DNA of 64,000 nt from Nyssa sinensis (GCA_008638375.1 CM018035.1:23944307-24008306), one strand, 5' to 3'; shown: positions 34,694 to 46,920, counted from the first letter of the stretch. Notes: generated by a model not told the origin, from the sequence alone. Translations and numbers: made by a program.

Positions 34694-36997
34694 GTGTGTG
34701 AATGCAAAATGTATGTGAAGGAAGTGTACACGACTGTGGATGTCGTTGGCCTCCATGAATGGAGCTTTAAGAGAATGAAAAGAAGAATATCGGTGGCTAG
34801 AAAGTAAGGTAGGAGCATGGATGAGCAGCCATGGATAAAGAAGGGAAAGTTCTCTATCTAGAAACCCACTTCCTCTCTCTTTAATGGTTGGACACCATGA
34901 AAAAGGTTGGGGCTTCTAAAACCTTTTATTTAGTCTTAGATGCAATATATATGTGTATATGTATATGTATGTGTGATTATATGAATTATGTAGGTATATT
35001 TGTATTCTTAATATGTACAATCAACATCTTGAGTAATTTGAAGAAGGTATTAACAACCTAAGAGTACGTTGAGTGAAACTCGTAGCACCTGCTGGTGGAT
35101 TTCAGGCAACATTGAGCAAAGCTAAAAAAATCTTAACTAAATCAATTTAAATTAGAATCGGGTGAAATTTGGATCTGTATTGAAGCTCCGGAAGTCTAGT
35201 TTCATTTAAAATTGGTTTCACAAAGAAATTTCTTGTAGAGTTTTTGTTATAAATTTTGAAAGGTCAGTAGGTTTTTGTTGAGAATTATGAACGCCACCAG
35301 TGATGTATGTATAGATTCAGAAAATCATAACTTGATCAATTCATGACCAAATCAAGTAAAACATGAATCTAAACTTTACAGTTTTAAATCTAGTTTCATT
35401 TAAAAAGAGTTTTCGATAAAAAAAGTTATGTCAATCTTTAGTTATGAATTTTGGAAGCTCATGTGGTTGATGCTGAATTTCTGTTTCAATAAAACTAGTT
35501 CTATGTTTGTTCAAAAATCTGATTTAATTGGCCAAGTATTTCTGGAAATTAATTATTGGACATCCAAATATGATGTTTACACTTTAATTTAAAATTACTC
35601 TTGTATTTTATTTTTAGTAAATTTTTTCAATTTCAGTGCGCGATGCACAAATGAAAGTAACACTGATGTGAGTCTGAAAAGAAAAAACTTTAGGACCTTC
35701 TAATGGATTTCTTAGGCTACGATATTTATTTTTATTTGAGAGAAATGGGAAATATTTCATTTAAAATTGGTCTCTTCTTGAAAGGTTGTGAGATGATTTT
35801 TTTAAAATCATTTAGTGGCTACTATTTGGTGAAATCAACGTATTAATACGTTATTCTTGATTCGTCTATACTGAACTAAGAATATTCTTGCAAAAGGTGG
35901 ATGGACATGTTGGTAGAAATAATAGATGATGGCGAAACATAAAAGACGATATGTGAGTAAGAGATGAATGTGTTTGTAAGAATAATGTTGATTGAAAATA
36001 ATTATTGATGTGTATGATATGAAAAGCCTTGATTTATATAATAAGATTATATCTTATGACTCTTAAAGAGTGAATTGAATTATATATATATGTATATGCA
36101 TATGAATATGATTATGGATGGTGGTTGTCCTTCGAACTTTTTTCGTGAAGCTAGAAACGAAAAATGAGTTTTTATAGGCGGTTTAGTACAACTTTTATAG
36201 CCTGCTTGATAGATTTTAACGGTTGTTCGATTGGGCTTTTAGGGGCTGTTTGGTTGGACTTTTAAGTGATGTTTGGCTGAGTTTTTAGAGGCTTTTTGGT
36301 AAAGATTTTATGATCTATTTAGTACACTTTTGTGGACTGTTTGATTTTATTTCTAGGGTTTATTTGGTACAATTTCTATGGGCTATTTAGTACAATTTAA
36401 GGAACTATTTGGTTCTTTTAAGGGACTTTTTGATTAGATTTTTGGGGGACGATTTGACTCCATATATGTTATTGTAGTGTTTGACTTGTTTATTTGTGTT
36501 AGTTGTGAGTTTGACTGCACCAAATGATTGACATGCGTTAGTTCACGTCATGAGGCGCATATATCTGTGGAATTTTATGTGTGTAGGAGATAACGTATGT
36601 CTTTATATGATACATGTATTGATGGGTAATTAATTTGGGATAAAATCCCTAAAATAAATGAAAAACTCCAAGTACTAGTATGCTTGAAAAAGACAAGATC
36701 ACATCATAAGAACTTACATAAATTCTGAATCATAAGTATGTAGATTTCAATTAACATGAGATGATACCAGTGGGTATTGTATGCCTTGAGACCTTGTGAT
36801 TGATTTCATTGGATGTGAATGTATATTTTTGGTGTTCACATGAGTTTTATGCTTACCGGTATTGTACATTATATTGCATATGATATGGGTTGTGTTTTAG
36901 TATTACATGGTAGACGTGAATGGGACGGTGGTATTAGATATGGTATTTTGGAACCTAAGATACCTAGACACCAATACACCTATGGTGGTATGGTTTG

Positions 36998-37315
36998 AGT
37001 GAACCAATAGGCCCCATTGGGTGATGTCACATATTTGAATACTCTATGAGCCAAAGGGTTGAGGTGCATAGGTTATCATTAGTAAGCAACATGCTGTTGT
37101 AGAGTTGATAGAATACTTTTAAAAGGATATTGTGAACCAACATGCCCCATTGGGTGAGGTCACGTATTCTAATATTGATAGACTTCTTATAGATGGATAT
37201 TGTGAACCAACAGGCCCCACTGGTTAAGGACTCATATTCTGATATTGATAGAGTTCTTATAGATGAATATTGTGAACAAACAGGCCCCACTAGGTAAGGT
37301 CACATATTCTAATAT
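36998..37315 (+). repeat. Degenerate 68-bp repeat, about 4 units
   Basis: The phrase GAACCAACAGGCCCCACTGG with variants recurs at about 36998, 37132, 37205 and 37274. Each is followed by a GTCACATATTCTAATAT-like phrase and, in three units, TTCTTATAGATG. Confidence 0.7.
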
Positions 37316-38093
37316 AGATTTGTGTCTACCTGTATTGTGATGGGGATAGAGTTTCCCTTCAGGCTGCAAGCCGTAATCCCGCGCGGGAGGTTGCTTTGGT
37401 CCTATAGGTTAGTATCCCATGAACAACACATTGGGTACTGAATTTTGTAGGCTCGTAGGTTTTAGAAGTTTTAAGGGTCCTGTGTATGTTAAAGCAGTTC
37501 ATGAAACCATAAAGCATGACATATTGTATTTATGAAAGTGTGCACGTTTGGGTGCGTTGCATGTGTTATATTGTGGATGATGGATTTATTAATCATGTGG
37601 AATGTTCGGCGAATTGCACTTGTCGATATTTTTGTTGTTGGTTTGACCTTGTACAAGAATTGGTGGTATACTATGAGTCATGTATACAAACTTATGTTAT
37701 GCACTTGGATATATGGAACATTGATTACTATATTGTTAATGAATTTCACTAGACTTTCTGTTAGCATATTCTGTTTATATATCTATTGTTTGGCTTGTGA
37801 TGAGTGATGTGTGCATGTGTTGCATATTGAACATTAGGAGGGTTGCTCATATTAGACTTGCATTAGTTTTTGCATCTTGTGTGCTTGTGTATTTTGAAAA
37901 ATCTACTGAGGGTTATGACTCACCATTGTTGTTGTTCATGGGAATGACAGATATAAGACGCTTAGATGATAGCTACAGGAGTGGATCAAGGCTGAAGATG
38001 ACCTTAGCACTCTCTTGACTTACATTGTATATTATATTTATCTTGTACAAGGGTGTGTTTGTACTCTTACACTGAGTTATTAATGTATTTGTA

Positions 38094-38325
38094 TCTTTAT
38101 AGTGAACTTGTACTTGGACAATTAGAGTTAGTTTTGAATATTGTATATTGTGTATCATTATATTTCACTGACTAAAAAATTGACATGCAATTAGATCTAG
38201 CAAAAAAAAATCTTTATAGTGGACTTGAACAATTAGAGTTAGCTCTAAATTTTGTACATTGTGTATCATTATATTTCACTGATCGAAAATTTTACATGCA
38301 ATTACATCTAGCAAAAAAAAATTAC
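38094..38325 (+). repeat. Tandem duplication, two copies of about 115 bp
   Basis: CTTTATAGTG-ACTTG...ACAATTAGAGTTAG...TGTGTATCATTATATTTCACTG...ATCTAGCAAAAAAAAA occurs twice back to back (about 38094-38209 and 38210-38323). Confidence 0.8.
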
Positions 38326-38499
38326 TCTTATTTAATTTAGTATGGAACTTATATGAATAATATCCTAAAGATAAATTGACTATGAAAAAATGAAATGAAT
38401 TGACTTAAATGGATTGAATTAGGATGATTCATTAGATTTGACCTACTCGTTACACTCTAAATGACCTTATGTCGTGGTATTTGGATTAGGGTCGTGGCA

Positions 38500-39207
38500 G
38501 CGCTTTCTCCCAAAACCCGTTGCGAACTCTAATGGGATGAAAATATTTTCTTCCAAATCTATTTCATTAAAGACAAGGTTGGCGGATTAAATTGTCATTT
38601 CTAATTAGGAGTATGCCAAGAGTGAGGTAACATTATAAGTCCATCGAAAAAGAGGACTGACCTGGTTATTCGGTAGTTATATGAAAGTTGAAGAGCAATA
38701 GTATAACTCCATATCAGCGGCCCACGGACTACGGGGAGGTTACGTAGACCCAACCCAATATTTATTGAGTATGGGATCGCGCCTAAAAGCCCAAATCATA
38801 TTCAAACGAAAACGCTCATACGTTCCCCGAGTTTACTTGACATATAAAGAAAATATTTAGTGCTTATTTGGACCATATAGTAACATTGAGGATTGAGAAT
38901 GTTAATTTAAACCCAACTCAGAGACTCGGCTTTTGTATTAAAATATAGTCCAAGCATAACTCAGTCCAGAAAGTAATGGACCTGGAATGTCAAAACTCTT
39001 TTGAGTTTTGAGACTTGTGACAAGGGCCTTCCACCCACATGTTTTTGTATTATTCTTTATATATTGCATGCATGTGGTTCATCAAGTTGGGGGACTTTGT
39101 TCTAAAATATTTGTATTCTAAGCCGGCTGCAATGGCTCTGTTTATGATGGCCAGTGGCGATGAAGAGATCATTCATTAGTTGGCAAACGTTAAATTCAAA
39201 ATGGTTA
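38500..39207. other. Stretch without recognisable features
   Basis: No gene, repeat or element end was recognised on either strand. Confidence 0.5.
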
Positions 39208-39450
39208 TTACCTAGTGTTGGTGCTCAGGGTTATATATAGCCTTGCCTTGATTGATTGAACAAGGGTTGTTGAATCAGATTTGACAATAATCTTGGATAT
39301 TGCTTGTTGATAGTCTGAACCCAATGCTTCTAATGCATGCAAGCTTTGCCTCCAATGAACAACATTAATTTGTATCCACTCCATATTAGGAGGGGAGGAC
39401 CAAGCAAGATGATTAAATGGGGACTTGAATATACTCTGAAGCTGCTGCAA
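39208..39450 (-). pseudogene. RNase H-like (RVT_3 type) fragment
   Basis: An open stretch of 80 residues on the minus strand reads W-SSPPNMEWIQINV near the start and ISKIIVKSDSTTLVQSI near the end. These are the opening W-x-P-P...K-I-N and the S-D-S-x-x-L-V phrases of the RNase H-like domain found at the end of plant LINE-type ORFs and in related single-domain proteins. The usual D after IN is lost, and the middle part is shortened. It is most likely a retroelement or pseudogene fragment. No flanking exons were recognised. Confidence 0.4.
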
Positions 39451-41257
39451 CTTCTGTTTTTATCTATAATCCTTAGGAAAAAGGCAATATAGCCTTGTTA
39501 CTGAAGAAGAAGCCATCGATCAAAGCTTCCAACATCAAAGAAATTTGGCTGGGTGGACAGGATAAATTGCCAGGCTTTTGGACTCCTCCTTCCTCGTTTC
39601 GATAGATTGATCCCTTTCCTTTTTCTTTTTTCTTTTTATTATTTTGGAATGACAAGTGATTGTACTCACTTGCATTATAGCATCTATGTGAGCAATGTTT
39701 TCATCAGAGATGATAGAGGTGCCAAAGTAGTTGTACTATGGTAGAGTAGTGCAGTCAGACGTGTTAAATCTGAAATAGAAGAGTGGGTTAGGATTGGTTG
39801 AAAGAAAAGAAAAAAAAAATGAAAAGTTTGGGCAGGAAGCTGTAAAACAGCGAGAGAGAGAGAGAGAGAGGAAAATGTCAGTTCAGATACTCAAGAGAAT
39901 ACTCATTTTGATTTTGCAACACAATCACAGGGAGGCAGAGGACAAAGTTCAGAGAAGGCGATAGTCATTTTGACTTTTGCGTAATAGAAACTCCACTTGT
40001 GCCCAGCTCAAATCTCTCTCTTGCACAGCCAATTCCACACCTATTAGTATTAGGTAACTGACTACAAGCATAATAACCTTTATCAGGCTCTTTATGATTA
40101 TAAATCCTGAAAAAAAATATTTGGAATAAAATTTGAGTCAAGTAATATCATAGTCCATGCTTTTTATTTTTCCTTTCTTTTCTTTTACTTTCTAATACTT
40201 TCATTTTCTAGTATATGTTTTTTCCTAACCAAACGAAGCCTAGGGAAAAGAAAACAGAAACGGAAAACTTGATGTTTTAAAAACTTCCTAAAAAATATTA
40301 TAAAAATGACAAAATGAAATAAAAAATTAGAAGATGGCAATCTTGAGTTTCTACCACTTTAATGTCGTAGGTATATTGAGGTTGATAGGTTAGTTTTTTT
40401 CAAATTGCCATTTTCACATTATAAAATTATTCACTAGTTTATGTTTGTGCATTTAGGATTTTTTTCCCCTTTTCACTTTCTTTTTAAACTTCATTTTTAA
40501 ACAATAGTGGTTTTACCATAAGCCCTAAATATTTTCTCTTGGATTGTGATTTTTGTTCCAAGAGAAAATATTTACCATAAACATCATTGTGAATTTTTTT
40601 TTTTCAATCTTGTTTTTATTTTTTCATTCTTGTTTCAGCCCCAATAGTTAAAATGACTTTTAATCACCAAATAATAAATGATTTTTTTTTTTTCATCACC
40701 CTTCTTACATCTTTGCTACAGTTAGGGTCCTTGTTAACAGATAATGACGTTTGTTCAAGTTTATTATAATTTCTGTTGACTTGTTGGCCTGCCTAAAAGT
40801 CAGGTTTGATTTTTATTGGCCTGATATTTTCAAAAGTTTAGTTGACTGACATGAAGGCCCGTAATCATAATGTTTTGGGGGTTAATCCAAAATGCCTGCT
40901 ATCAAAAGAGAATAGTAAAAAGAATTGCAAAAGCCTTTAGTTTGAATTGCAAAAGCTTTTAGTTTGACTGACTACTGTTGATATTCTTCTTTTGATATCC
41001 TTGCAAAATCATTTACTATTATATTTTTAACTCATCTATAAGGTTAGGTTAAAGATACAAGTGCAAATGCTTGTGTTTAGTTTATTAAATTATTAGTATG
41101 AATTTGGTTGGTAGGTTGTAAAAATTCATAAAAGAATTTGAATAAAAATAATTTAATTTGACTGCTATTTTTCTTTCTCGTTGGTTGTTACTTTCCATCA
41201 ACCAACATATATGTTTATGAAATTTAATATCTTATATTTAATTTGTGAAGGTTAGAA
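39451..41257. other. AT-rich intergenic stretch
   Basis: No gene recognised. A GA microsatellite lies at about 39852-39870. Short T-rich and A-rich runs occur throughout. Open frames here are short and lack family features. Confidence 0.5.
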
Positions 41258-43080
41258 ATGGTCGAAACATCAGTATTGGTCCCATCTGTACCTATTATGT
41301 GTTATTGGGGAGGGAATATTTGTTATGGAGGGCAAGGGAGTATATCTTACGACATGAATGTTCGACGTAGCATTAGGTTGAGGAGGAGAACAACTTATAC
41401 TGAACTTTTAGCAAAGATGTATGCTATCACGAAGGTGAATATGATACAAGTTTGTCTAAAGATGACTTGTCGATTTTCAATCAACCACAACAATTACATA
41501 CCATTAGAAGTAGTTGATGATGAGAATGTGCAAACAATTATTGAAGTTGTTTTAGAAAATCAAGCCTTATATGACATTGACTTGTATGTGGAGAAAGAAT
41601 ATGTGCATCATCCTTGTGCGGTCTCTCAACTGCGAGAGATGGAATCTGGTTCTTATACTCAATTGCTCACATAGGATAATGATGGCCCAATTGCTAACTC
41701 TGTCTCTATAGCACATCAAACTTCCAGTCTTGTGTTGATGGATGATACATGCCATACAGAACATGTGTCGTTTCTTATTGAGCATCTTGTTCAGGGTGAG
41801 AGTGAGGACATTTGCAACCATGACATAAATGTAAATGATTGCTCTGGCATATCGGATGAAGACAACGATGTGGTGCAATTGGCTGATAATGATGACATAA
41901 ATAAACTCGGTGAGCACAACATTCATTTGCATGAGGTTGATTCTCCATTTTTTTTAAATGTGGATTTTGGAGATGAAGTTGGTAGTAGTGGTTCAACCCT
42001 TCCAAACCATACTCAGATTTGGGATCCATTGCGCTATGAGTTGGCTAAAAGCATTGTTTTCAACGATAAAGAAAAATTACAACATGTTGTTAAAGAATTT
42101 TTAATAAGATCCCACTATCAATACGAGGTGCTTGAAAGCAATACATAAATATGGATTGTGAGGTGTAAACTTCATGAAGAGTGGGTGCAAATGGAGGCTA
42201 CGTGCTATTAAAAGAAAAAATATTGGAAGATTTGAAATCATGAAATATGAGGCCCCACACACTTGTTTACACCGCAGATAAACTTGGATCATGTGCAATT
42301 AGATTCCAAATTAATTGCAAGTGAGATACATGGTGCAGTGAAGGTTGATCCTACAATGAAGATAGATTTAATTGTGGAGCAAATGCAAGAGAAATACAAT
42401 TACAATATCTCCTACAAGAAAGCTTGGATTGCAAAGCAGAAAGCAATTTCTATGATATTTGGAGATTGGGAGAGCTTGTATAGGTTGTTGCGTAAATTTA
42501 TGGGAGCTCTTGCTAATATAATCTAGGCACAATTGTGAAATGGTTGCATTGTAATATTGGCAACTGAGATGTGGTACGATTTGGTCGGATCTTTTGGTCA
42601 CTTAGTTCAGTAATTTCAGGAATTGTGCATTGTCGGCCACTTATCAGTATTAATAGCACACATTTGTATGGAAAATACAATGGGAAGTTGTTAATTGCAA
42701 TGGCTATTGATGATAATAATTAACTTTTTCCTCTCGCATTTGCAATTGTTGAAGAGGAGAGTTACAACAGTTGGTTTTGGTTACTTAGTTTACTAAGGTT
42801 GCATGTTGTGGAGATGAGACAAGGGATTTGTTTGATATTTGATAGACATAAGGGTATAATTGCTGCATGTTGTGGGGATGAGGCAAGGGATTTCTTTTTG
42901 CATTCTTTGGGTTTTAACAACCATTGCCCACTTATTGATTGTAGTGAGTAAGTTGCAAGAGGCAGGTTGCAAGATTTAACAGTGCATTGTTGATGATTAT
43001 GGAGCAGTTGTGTGTTTGTGAATGTAGTGAGCAAGTTGTAGGGTTATTTTGTGTGGATGATGAGCAGAGAGTTATGTGAA
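41258..43080 (+). pseudogene. Mutator-like (MURA) transposase pseudogene
   Basis: Parts in order: an N-terminal PB1-like region (41258-41674), then an acidic linker. The MuDR N-terminal domain (about 42020-42260) has DPLRYELAKSIVF and, in another frame, CKWRLRA...KYEAPHTC. A conserved block (42263-42526) has LDSKLIASEI, YNYNISYKKAWIAKQKA and IFGDWESLYRLL. The MULE transposase core (about 42590-42960) has GIVHCRPLISINSTHLYGKY, PLAFAIVEEESYNSW and LIFDRHKGIIAAC. The catalytic DDE residue expected in the ISIDGTHL phrase is N (SINSTHL). Stops and frame changes are frequent. No terminal inverted repeats were found, so the element limits are unknown. Confidence 0.8.
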
Positions 43081-43127
43081 TGATGTTTGTTGCCTTGTGA
43101 TTATATAATTGGGTGTTAGAGTTTTGA

Positions 43128-43575
43128 AAAATACAAGTTGCAAGTTTATTTGAAAAATATAGGTTTTAGCATTTTTTCGGATAGATGCAATTATAGGTTT
43201 TTTTTGTTATAGAGAGCAAATGCTGTAACCTGAATTTTTTTTTTTAACAATTTTTCAAAAATGTCTCTTGAAAAGACACTTTCAAAAACTATTTTTTCAA
43301 AAGACACTTTAAAAAATGTATTTCGAAAAAATAATTTTAATGACGTCTTTTGCTATATATACAACCAGGTTGTAAATTTTTTTGGTTATATAAAGAGCAG
43401 ATGCTGTAACCTATTTTTTTTTTTTTTACAATTTTTAAAACGTCTTTTAGAAAGACGCTTTTAAAAGTGTCTTTTGAAAAGACGTTTTTAATATAAATTC
43501 AATTTTTAAAACTTATCAAATCGTCGTTTGAAAAAACAATCTTGACACGCAGAACGTTTTTTCAAAAGACGTTTT
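43128..43575. repeat. Segment rich in short inverted repeats
   Basis: Several near-palindromes of the type GTCTTTTGAAAAGAC and AAGACGCTTTTAAAAGTGTCTT are packed between about 43260 and 43575. A direct repeat containing AGAGCA-ATGCTGTAACCT followed by a T-run occurs at about 43200-43250 and 43390-43430. Such arrays occur in sub-terminal regions of DNA transposons, including CACTA elements. No CACTA end was found. Confidence 0.5.
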
Positions 43576-43723
43576 TAGTAAATAAGTTAAAAATAACCAT
43601 AAAGTAAAAATTAAATTTTTTTTTTTGCCCTAGTCCCGGATTTAACTCCGTAGTGCATAGATGAGTGAGAAAAACACAAGGACGCTAGAAGTGAAATGGA
43701 TTGGCTTATGATGGAGCTTCATC

Positions 43724-43846
43724 TCAATCGACAGATTCGACACTGAACAAATTTGCACCCGAATAATACTCACTACTTGGGCTAGCCTCTGCAACACCTG
43801 CCAATTGCCACTCATGACTAGACAAATTTCCAGCAGTCAAAAATGG
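43724..43846 (-). CDS. Possible orphan terminal exon
   Basis: On the minus strand, a good splice acceptor (TTTGGTTCTCCAG) precedes 41 codons in one frame ending in TGA at 43726-43724. The encoded tail includes SSHEWQLAGVAEASPSS followed by EYYSGANLFSVES, and looks more protein-like than the AT-rich surroundings. I do not recognise the protein. No upstream exon was found: the region to the right is a solo LTR and then the 3' end of the MYB gene. It could be a captured or left-over gene fragment, or chance. Confidence 0.25.
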   Translation of the reverse strand, partial: PFLTAGNLSSHEWQLAGVAEASPSSEYYSGANLFSVESVD

Positions 43847-44129
43847 CTGGAGAACCAAAGTTCACATGACACATAATAACAATGCGTAATTATAGCTCGG
43901 GGTAATGCTAATGGATGCTACTCGATTAACTGAAATCATATTTTCTTTCTTTCTTTGATTTTTTTTTATTATTTAAAATTGGTAAGAGAGAAATTTCATT
44001 AACAACAGAAGTCATGTACACACCAAGACACTAAAAAGGTCACATGCTGAAGACTCCAATCCCACTGAAGAATCCACCTAAATAGACCTGATCAAACGGT
44101 CTCGCACATGCAAAAATGGGAGGACACCA

Positions 44130-46547
44130 TGTCACGCCCCGAATTTTCGACGAACCCGGGGCGCGAGTAACGAGACAGAAAGTAAAATAAATAAAAGGAC
44201 AAAAGTAATTAAATTCACTAAACATGCGTCCATCATCATCCATACATAAAGTAACATCGAATACATTGTTCATCAGTCATTCGGGCTTAAGCCCTTACAT
44301 AACAAAATACGAGTTCCACGAATCACAAATACATCACAGGCTTCACCCTATCAGGGCATCACCGAGTCTCTAGTGGCTGGAGGATCCTCATCTGAAAATG
44401 TTGCCCACGAATGGGTCAGCACAACTGCTGGTATGATGAAATGCTAATGCCAGAAATAAAGCTAAGGCGTGGCATGTGCAAAGTGTACATTTATTTCTAA
44501 ATGACATTCAAGCATCGCAGTAATATATATGAATGGTATGCGTGACACACCCATGCACAACTCTATGCCACACCCATGTCTCATTTACGGGTACTCCCCG
44601 ATGGCGCGAAGTACCAATGCAATGGCCGATTTTGGGTTTTTCACCACAGGATCTACACCCTCATAATGCAAAGCACCATGTGCTTACCCACGCCATGTTC
44701 TCAAGGAATTCATCATATGCCAATATGCCAATGCAATCTCAATGAACACGAATCTCAATAATATAACATGCTCGGACAATAAGAAATAAATCACTAGTCA
44801 GTTTCATATACATGCATATCCCATATGTTCGTACATCATGATTCATGTTCTTCACTTTATTAATTTGCAAGTAACACATAACATGTGAACAACCAATTCC
44901 AAATAAACAGGTAAACACATTACAGATAAACACATACAGCATTCCAGTCATTCACAAATATTCCTAACTTAACTTCATTTCTAACACTAGCAAAACACCA
45001 TACCTGATGGGTTGGTATCAACCCTAGAAGATCGTGGACTATATGTAACTGAACCGGCGGATGAAAATGTAGGAGATCAGATTGCCTCCTCCTGTCCTGT
45101 CAGTGTCCCTAAAAGTAGAAACTTCAACTCAGTCCATTGTTGTTTAAATTTATGCTATTCATCAAATTTTATGTCTTTAAATTCATAGGTTTCTATTCTG
45201 CTAAATTAAACTCTACCATTGGTTTTAGAACGTTTAAGAAAGTAAGTCTAGGTTCTCGTAGAACTCAATTCGGACACCGGGGTTCAAAAGGGCAAAACAG
45301 TCATTTTGCACTTTACGCGTGTCCTTACATTTCGTGACCTCTTTTCACAAATCGGACTCCACGGTTGAGTCCTGAATGTTCGAGATAATAAAATTTCACT
45401 ATTTGTTTACCTAATTCGGAGTTTGTTTGACAGTGTTTCAAGTTAGGGGCATTTTGGTAATTTTAAGGGTTACTACGGGTCTTTTATTTTTTGGGACCCC
45501 GTCTCGTAAAACGGACCTCACCATTGGTCTCAGAATGGTCGAGATAGTCAAAATACACTAATGACTTGTCCCATTTGGACTCCGGGATGTTTTTGAATAT
45601 TTAATTAATTAAATTAATTTAATTAATTAATTAATTAATTTAATTAATAATTTATTAATATTTTATTCATGAGGGTCAGAACATAATTACCCAAAAGTCT
45701 TGGGTCAAATTCTAATTTCTTAAAGGCTAAGGGGTCAAAATATAATTAGTAAAAGTTTTGGGGTTCAAAATATAAATAACCTAAACTTTGGTTTGAACCA
45801 GGGGGTTTTTAAACCAAAACCCTAAACCGGTTTAAAAGTTCACTGAACCGACCGGTTCAGCCCCTTCCCCTTCTAACCCGGTCCAATTCAGGTTTTTATT
45901 TTTTTTATTTTTTATTTTATTTCATTTTTTTTTCTTTTAAACAGTGAGCCGACACGTGGCAGGGGCGGTCCATGCCCGCCCCGACCCGGACCCGACCCGG
46001 ACAGACCCCCTTCTCCCCCCCCGTTTTTCCGGCGGAGCTCCGGTCACCCTCTCCGGCGCCGGTGACCGGATTTTCAGAAAATCAAGTTTTTAAACTTGAT
46101 TTTCTTCGTGTTTTCGAAGCCCCTTTCGATCCCAACTTGTTCTAAAACATTTTTGGAGCTTTTTAATACTGTTTTGAAGCTTCCAATCACAACGAAAAAT
46201 CAGATTTTTCTCCCTATGGCCGTGACCTGCACCTCCCTCTTTCTCCCTCATTTTTCAACCGTTTTCTATCATTTTTGTTGCGTTTTAATCCTTACATGAT
46301 GCTCTGCAAGGTTCTACAATTTAAACCGATTGAAATGCTCTAAAACAAATCGAAACAGAAGCGACCCACTTACAAATTTCTCGGCCGTTTCTCTCTCTAG
46401 CCGTGCCCTCCTCCTCCCTCTTGCTCCGAGCTCGAACCAGGTCTCTAACTCTCCTTCAGAGCTCTGTTTCTCTCCCTCTTTTCTGCTTCTTTCCTTCTCT
46501 CCTTTCCCACCCGAGACCACTCTCTTTTTCTCTTTATTTTCTCTCTT

Positions 46548-46583
<36 letters not shown>

Positions 46584-46736
46584 CAAGACCAACCTACTCT
46601 CTGCCAAACCTGCATTCTCCCACTCCCTGAATCCCACTCACACACACCACCTTACCCCATACCCCTTTGAGTGTGTAACACTCAAAGTCACACACACACA
46701 CAACCGGGTACACACACACACACATCACACAACCTG

Positions 46737-46770
<34 letters not shown>

Positions 46771-46880
46771 TTTTCCACATTTAAATATACACTCACCTTT
46801 TACACATATACTAAATAATTATTTTAAATTTATACATACATATATATATACATATATATATATACATATACACATACATC

Positions 46881-46920
<40 letters not shown>

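Larger units (their letters stand above)
1..35019 (-). mobile_element. Gag-only (TR-GAG-like) copia-type LTR retrotransposon, base layer of the nested stack
   Basis: On the minus strand a TG...CA LTR (35019 to 24284) is followed after 3 bp by a primer-binding-like site (24280-24269), a leader of about 200 bp, and a gag gene starting at 24062. The gag reading continues through two later insertions and ends at 98. Only about 97 bp after the gag stop are visible and they contain no pol. The 3' LTR would lie left of the window. Known family: TR-GAG elements are non-autonomous plant elements that keep LTRs and a gag gene but no pol. That this copy is one is inferred, because its far end is not visible. 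Inserts inside it: 281-20058, 20232-23374 and 27146-34693. All coding sequence is decayed. Confidence 0.6.
24284..35019 (-). repeat. 5' LTR of the gag-only element, containing a tandem array and a copia insertion
   Basis: On the minus strand it begins TGTACATATTAAG (35019) and ends TATTTTACA (24284). Removing the copia element (27146-34693) leaves about 3.2 kb. Nearly all of that is 3.4 tandem copies of a 0.92-kb unit; only the last 51 bp next to the primer site (24334-24284) are unique. The right boundary is inferred from the TG start and from the fact that the repeat similarity stops exactly there. Confidence 0.55.
24335..35019. repeat. Tandem array of a 0.92-kb unit, 3.4 copies, split by a copia insertion
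   Basis: Units start at the phrase TATCTCTCTA at 24335, 25241, 26171 and 27097 (periods about 906, 930 and 926 bp). The fourth unit is cut by the copia element at 27145 and resumes at 34694, ending at 35019. Shared landmarks in every unit are GTGTGTGAAGGAAGTG, GGCCTCCAT-GATGGA, GGTAGGAGCATGGATGA, ATGGATGGACACCA and TTTAGTCTT. The three full units also share GTGTGGCAAAA with GACAAA-AGAACTCT. The units differ from each other by many substitutions. Confidence 0.85.
35020..38499 (+). mobile_element. Decayed long LTR remnant
   Basis: It ends GGATTAGGGTCGTGGCA at 38499, resembling the GGTCGTGACA ends of the other long LTRs. At about 37905-37990 it has a CTACTGAGGGTTATGACTCACC...AGCTACAGGAG stretch, parallel to the CTTACTGAGC...AGCTCACC...CTACAGGA stretch at 19465-19545 in the outer LTR. 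No primer site follows, so it may be a solo LTR. Its left part would be beyond the window because the gag-only element is inserted at 35020. It contains old internal duplications and no coding region. Confidence 0.4.
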
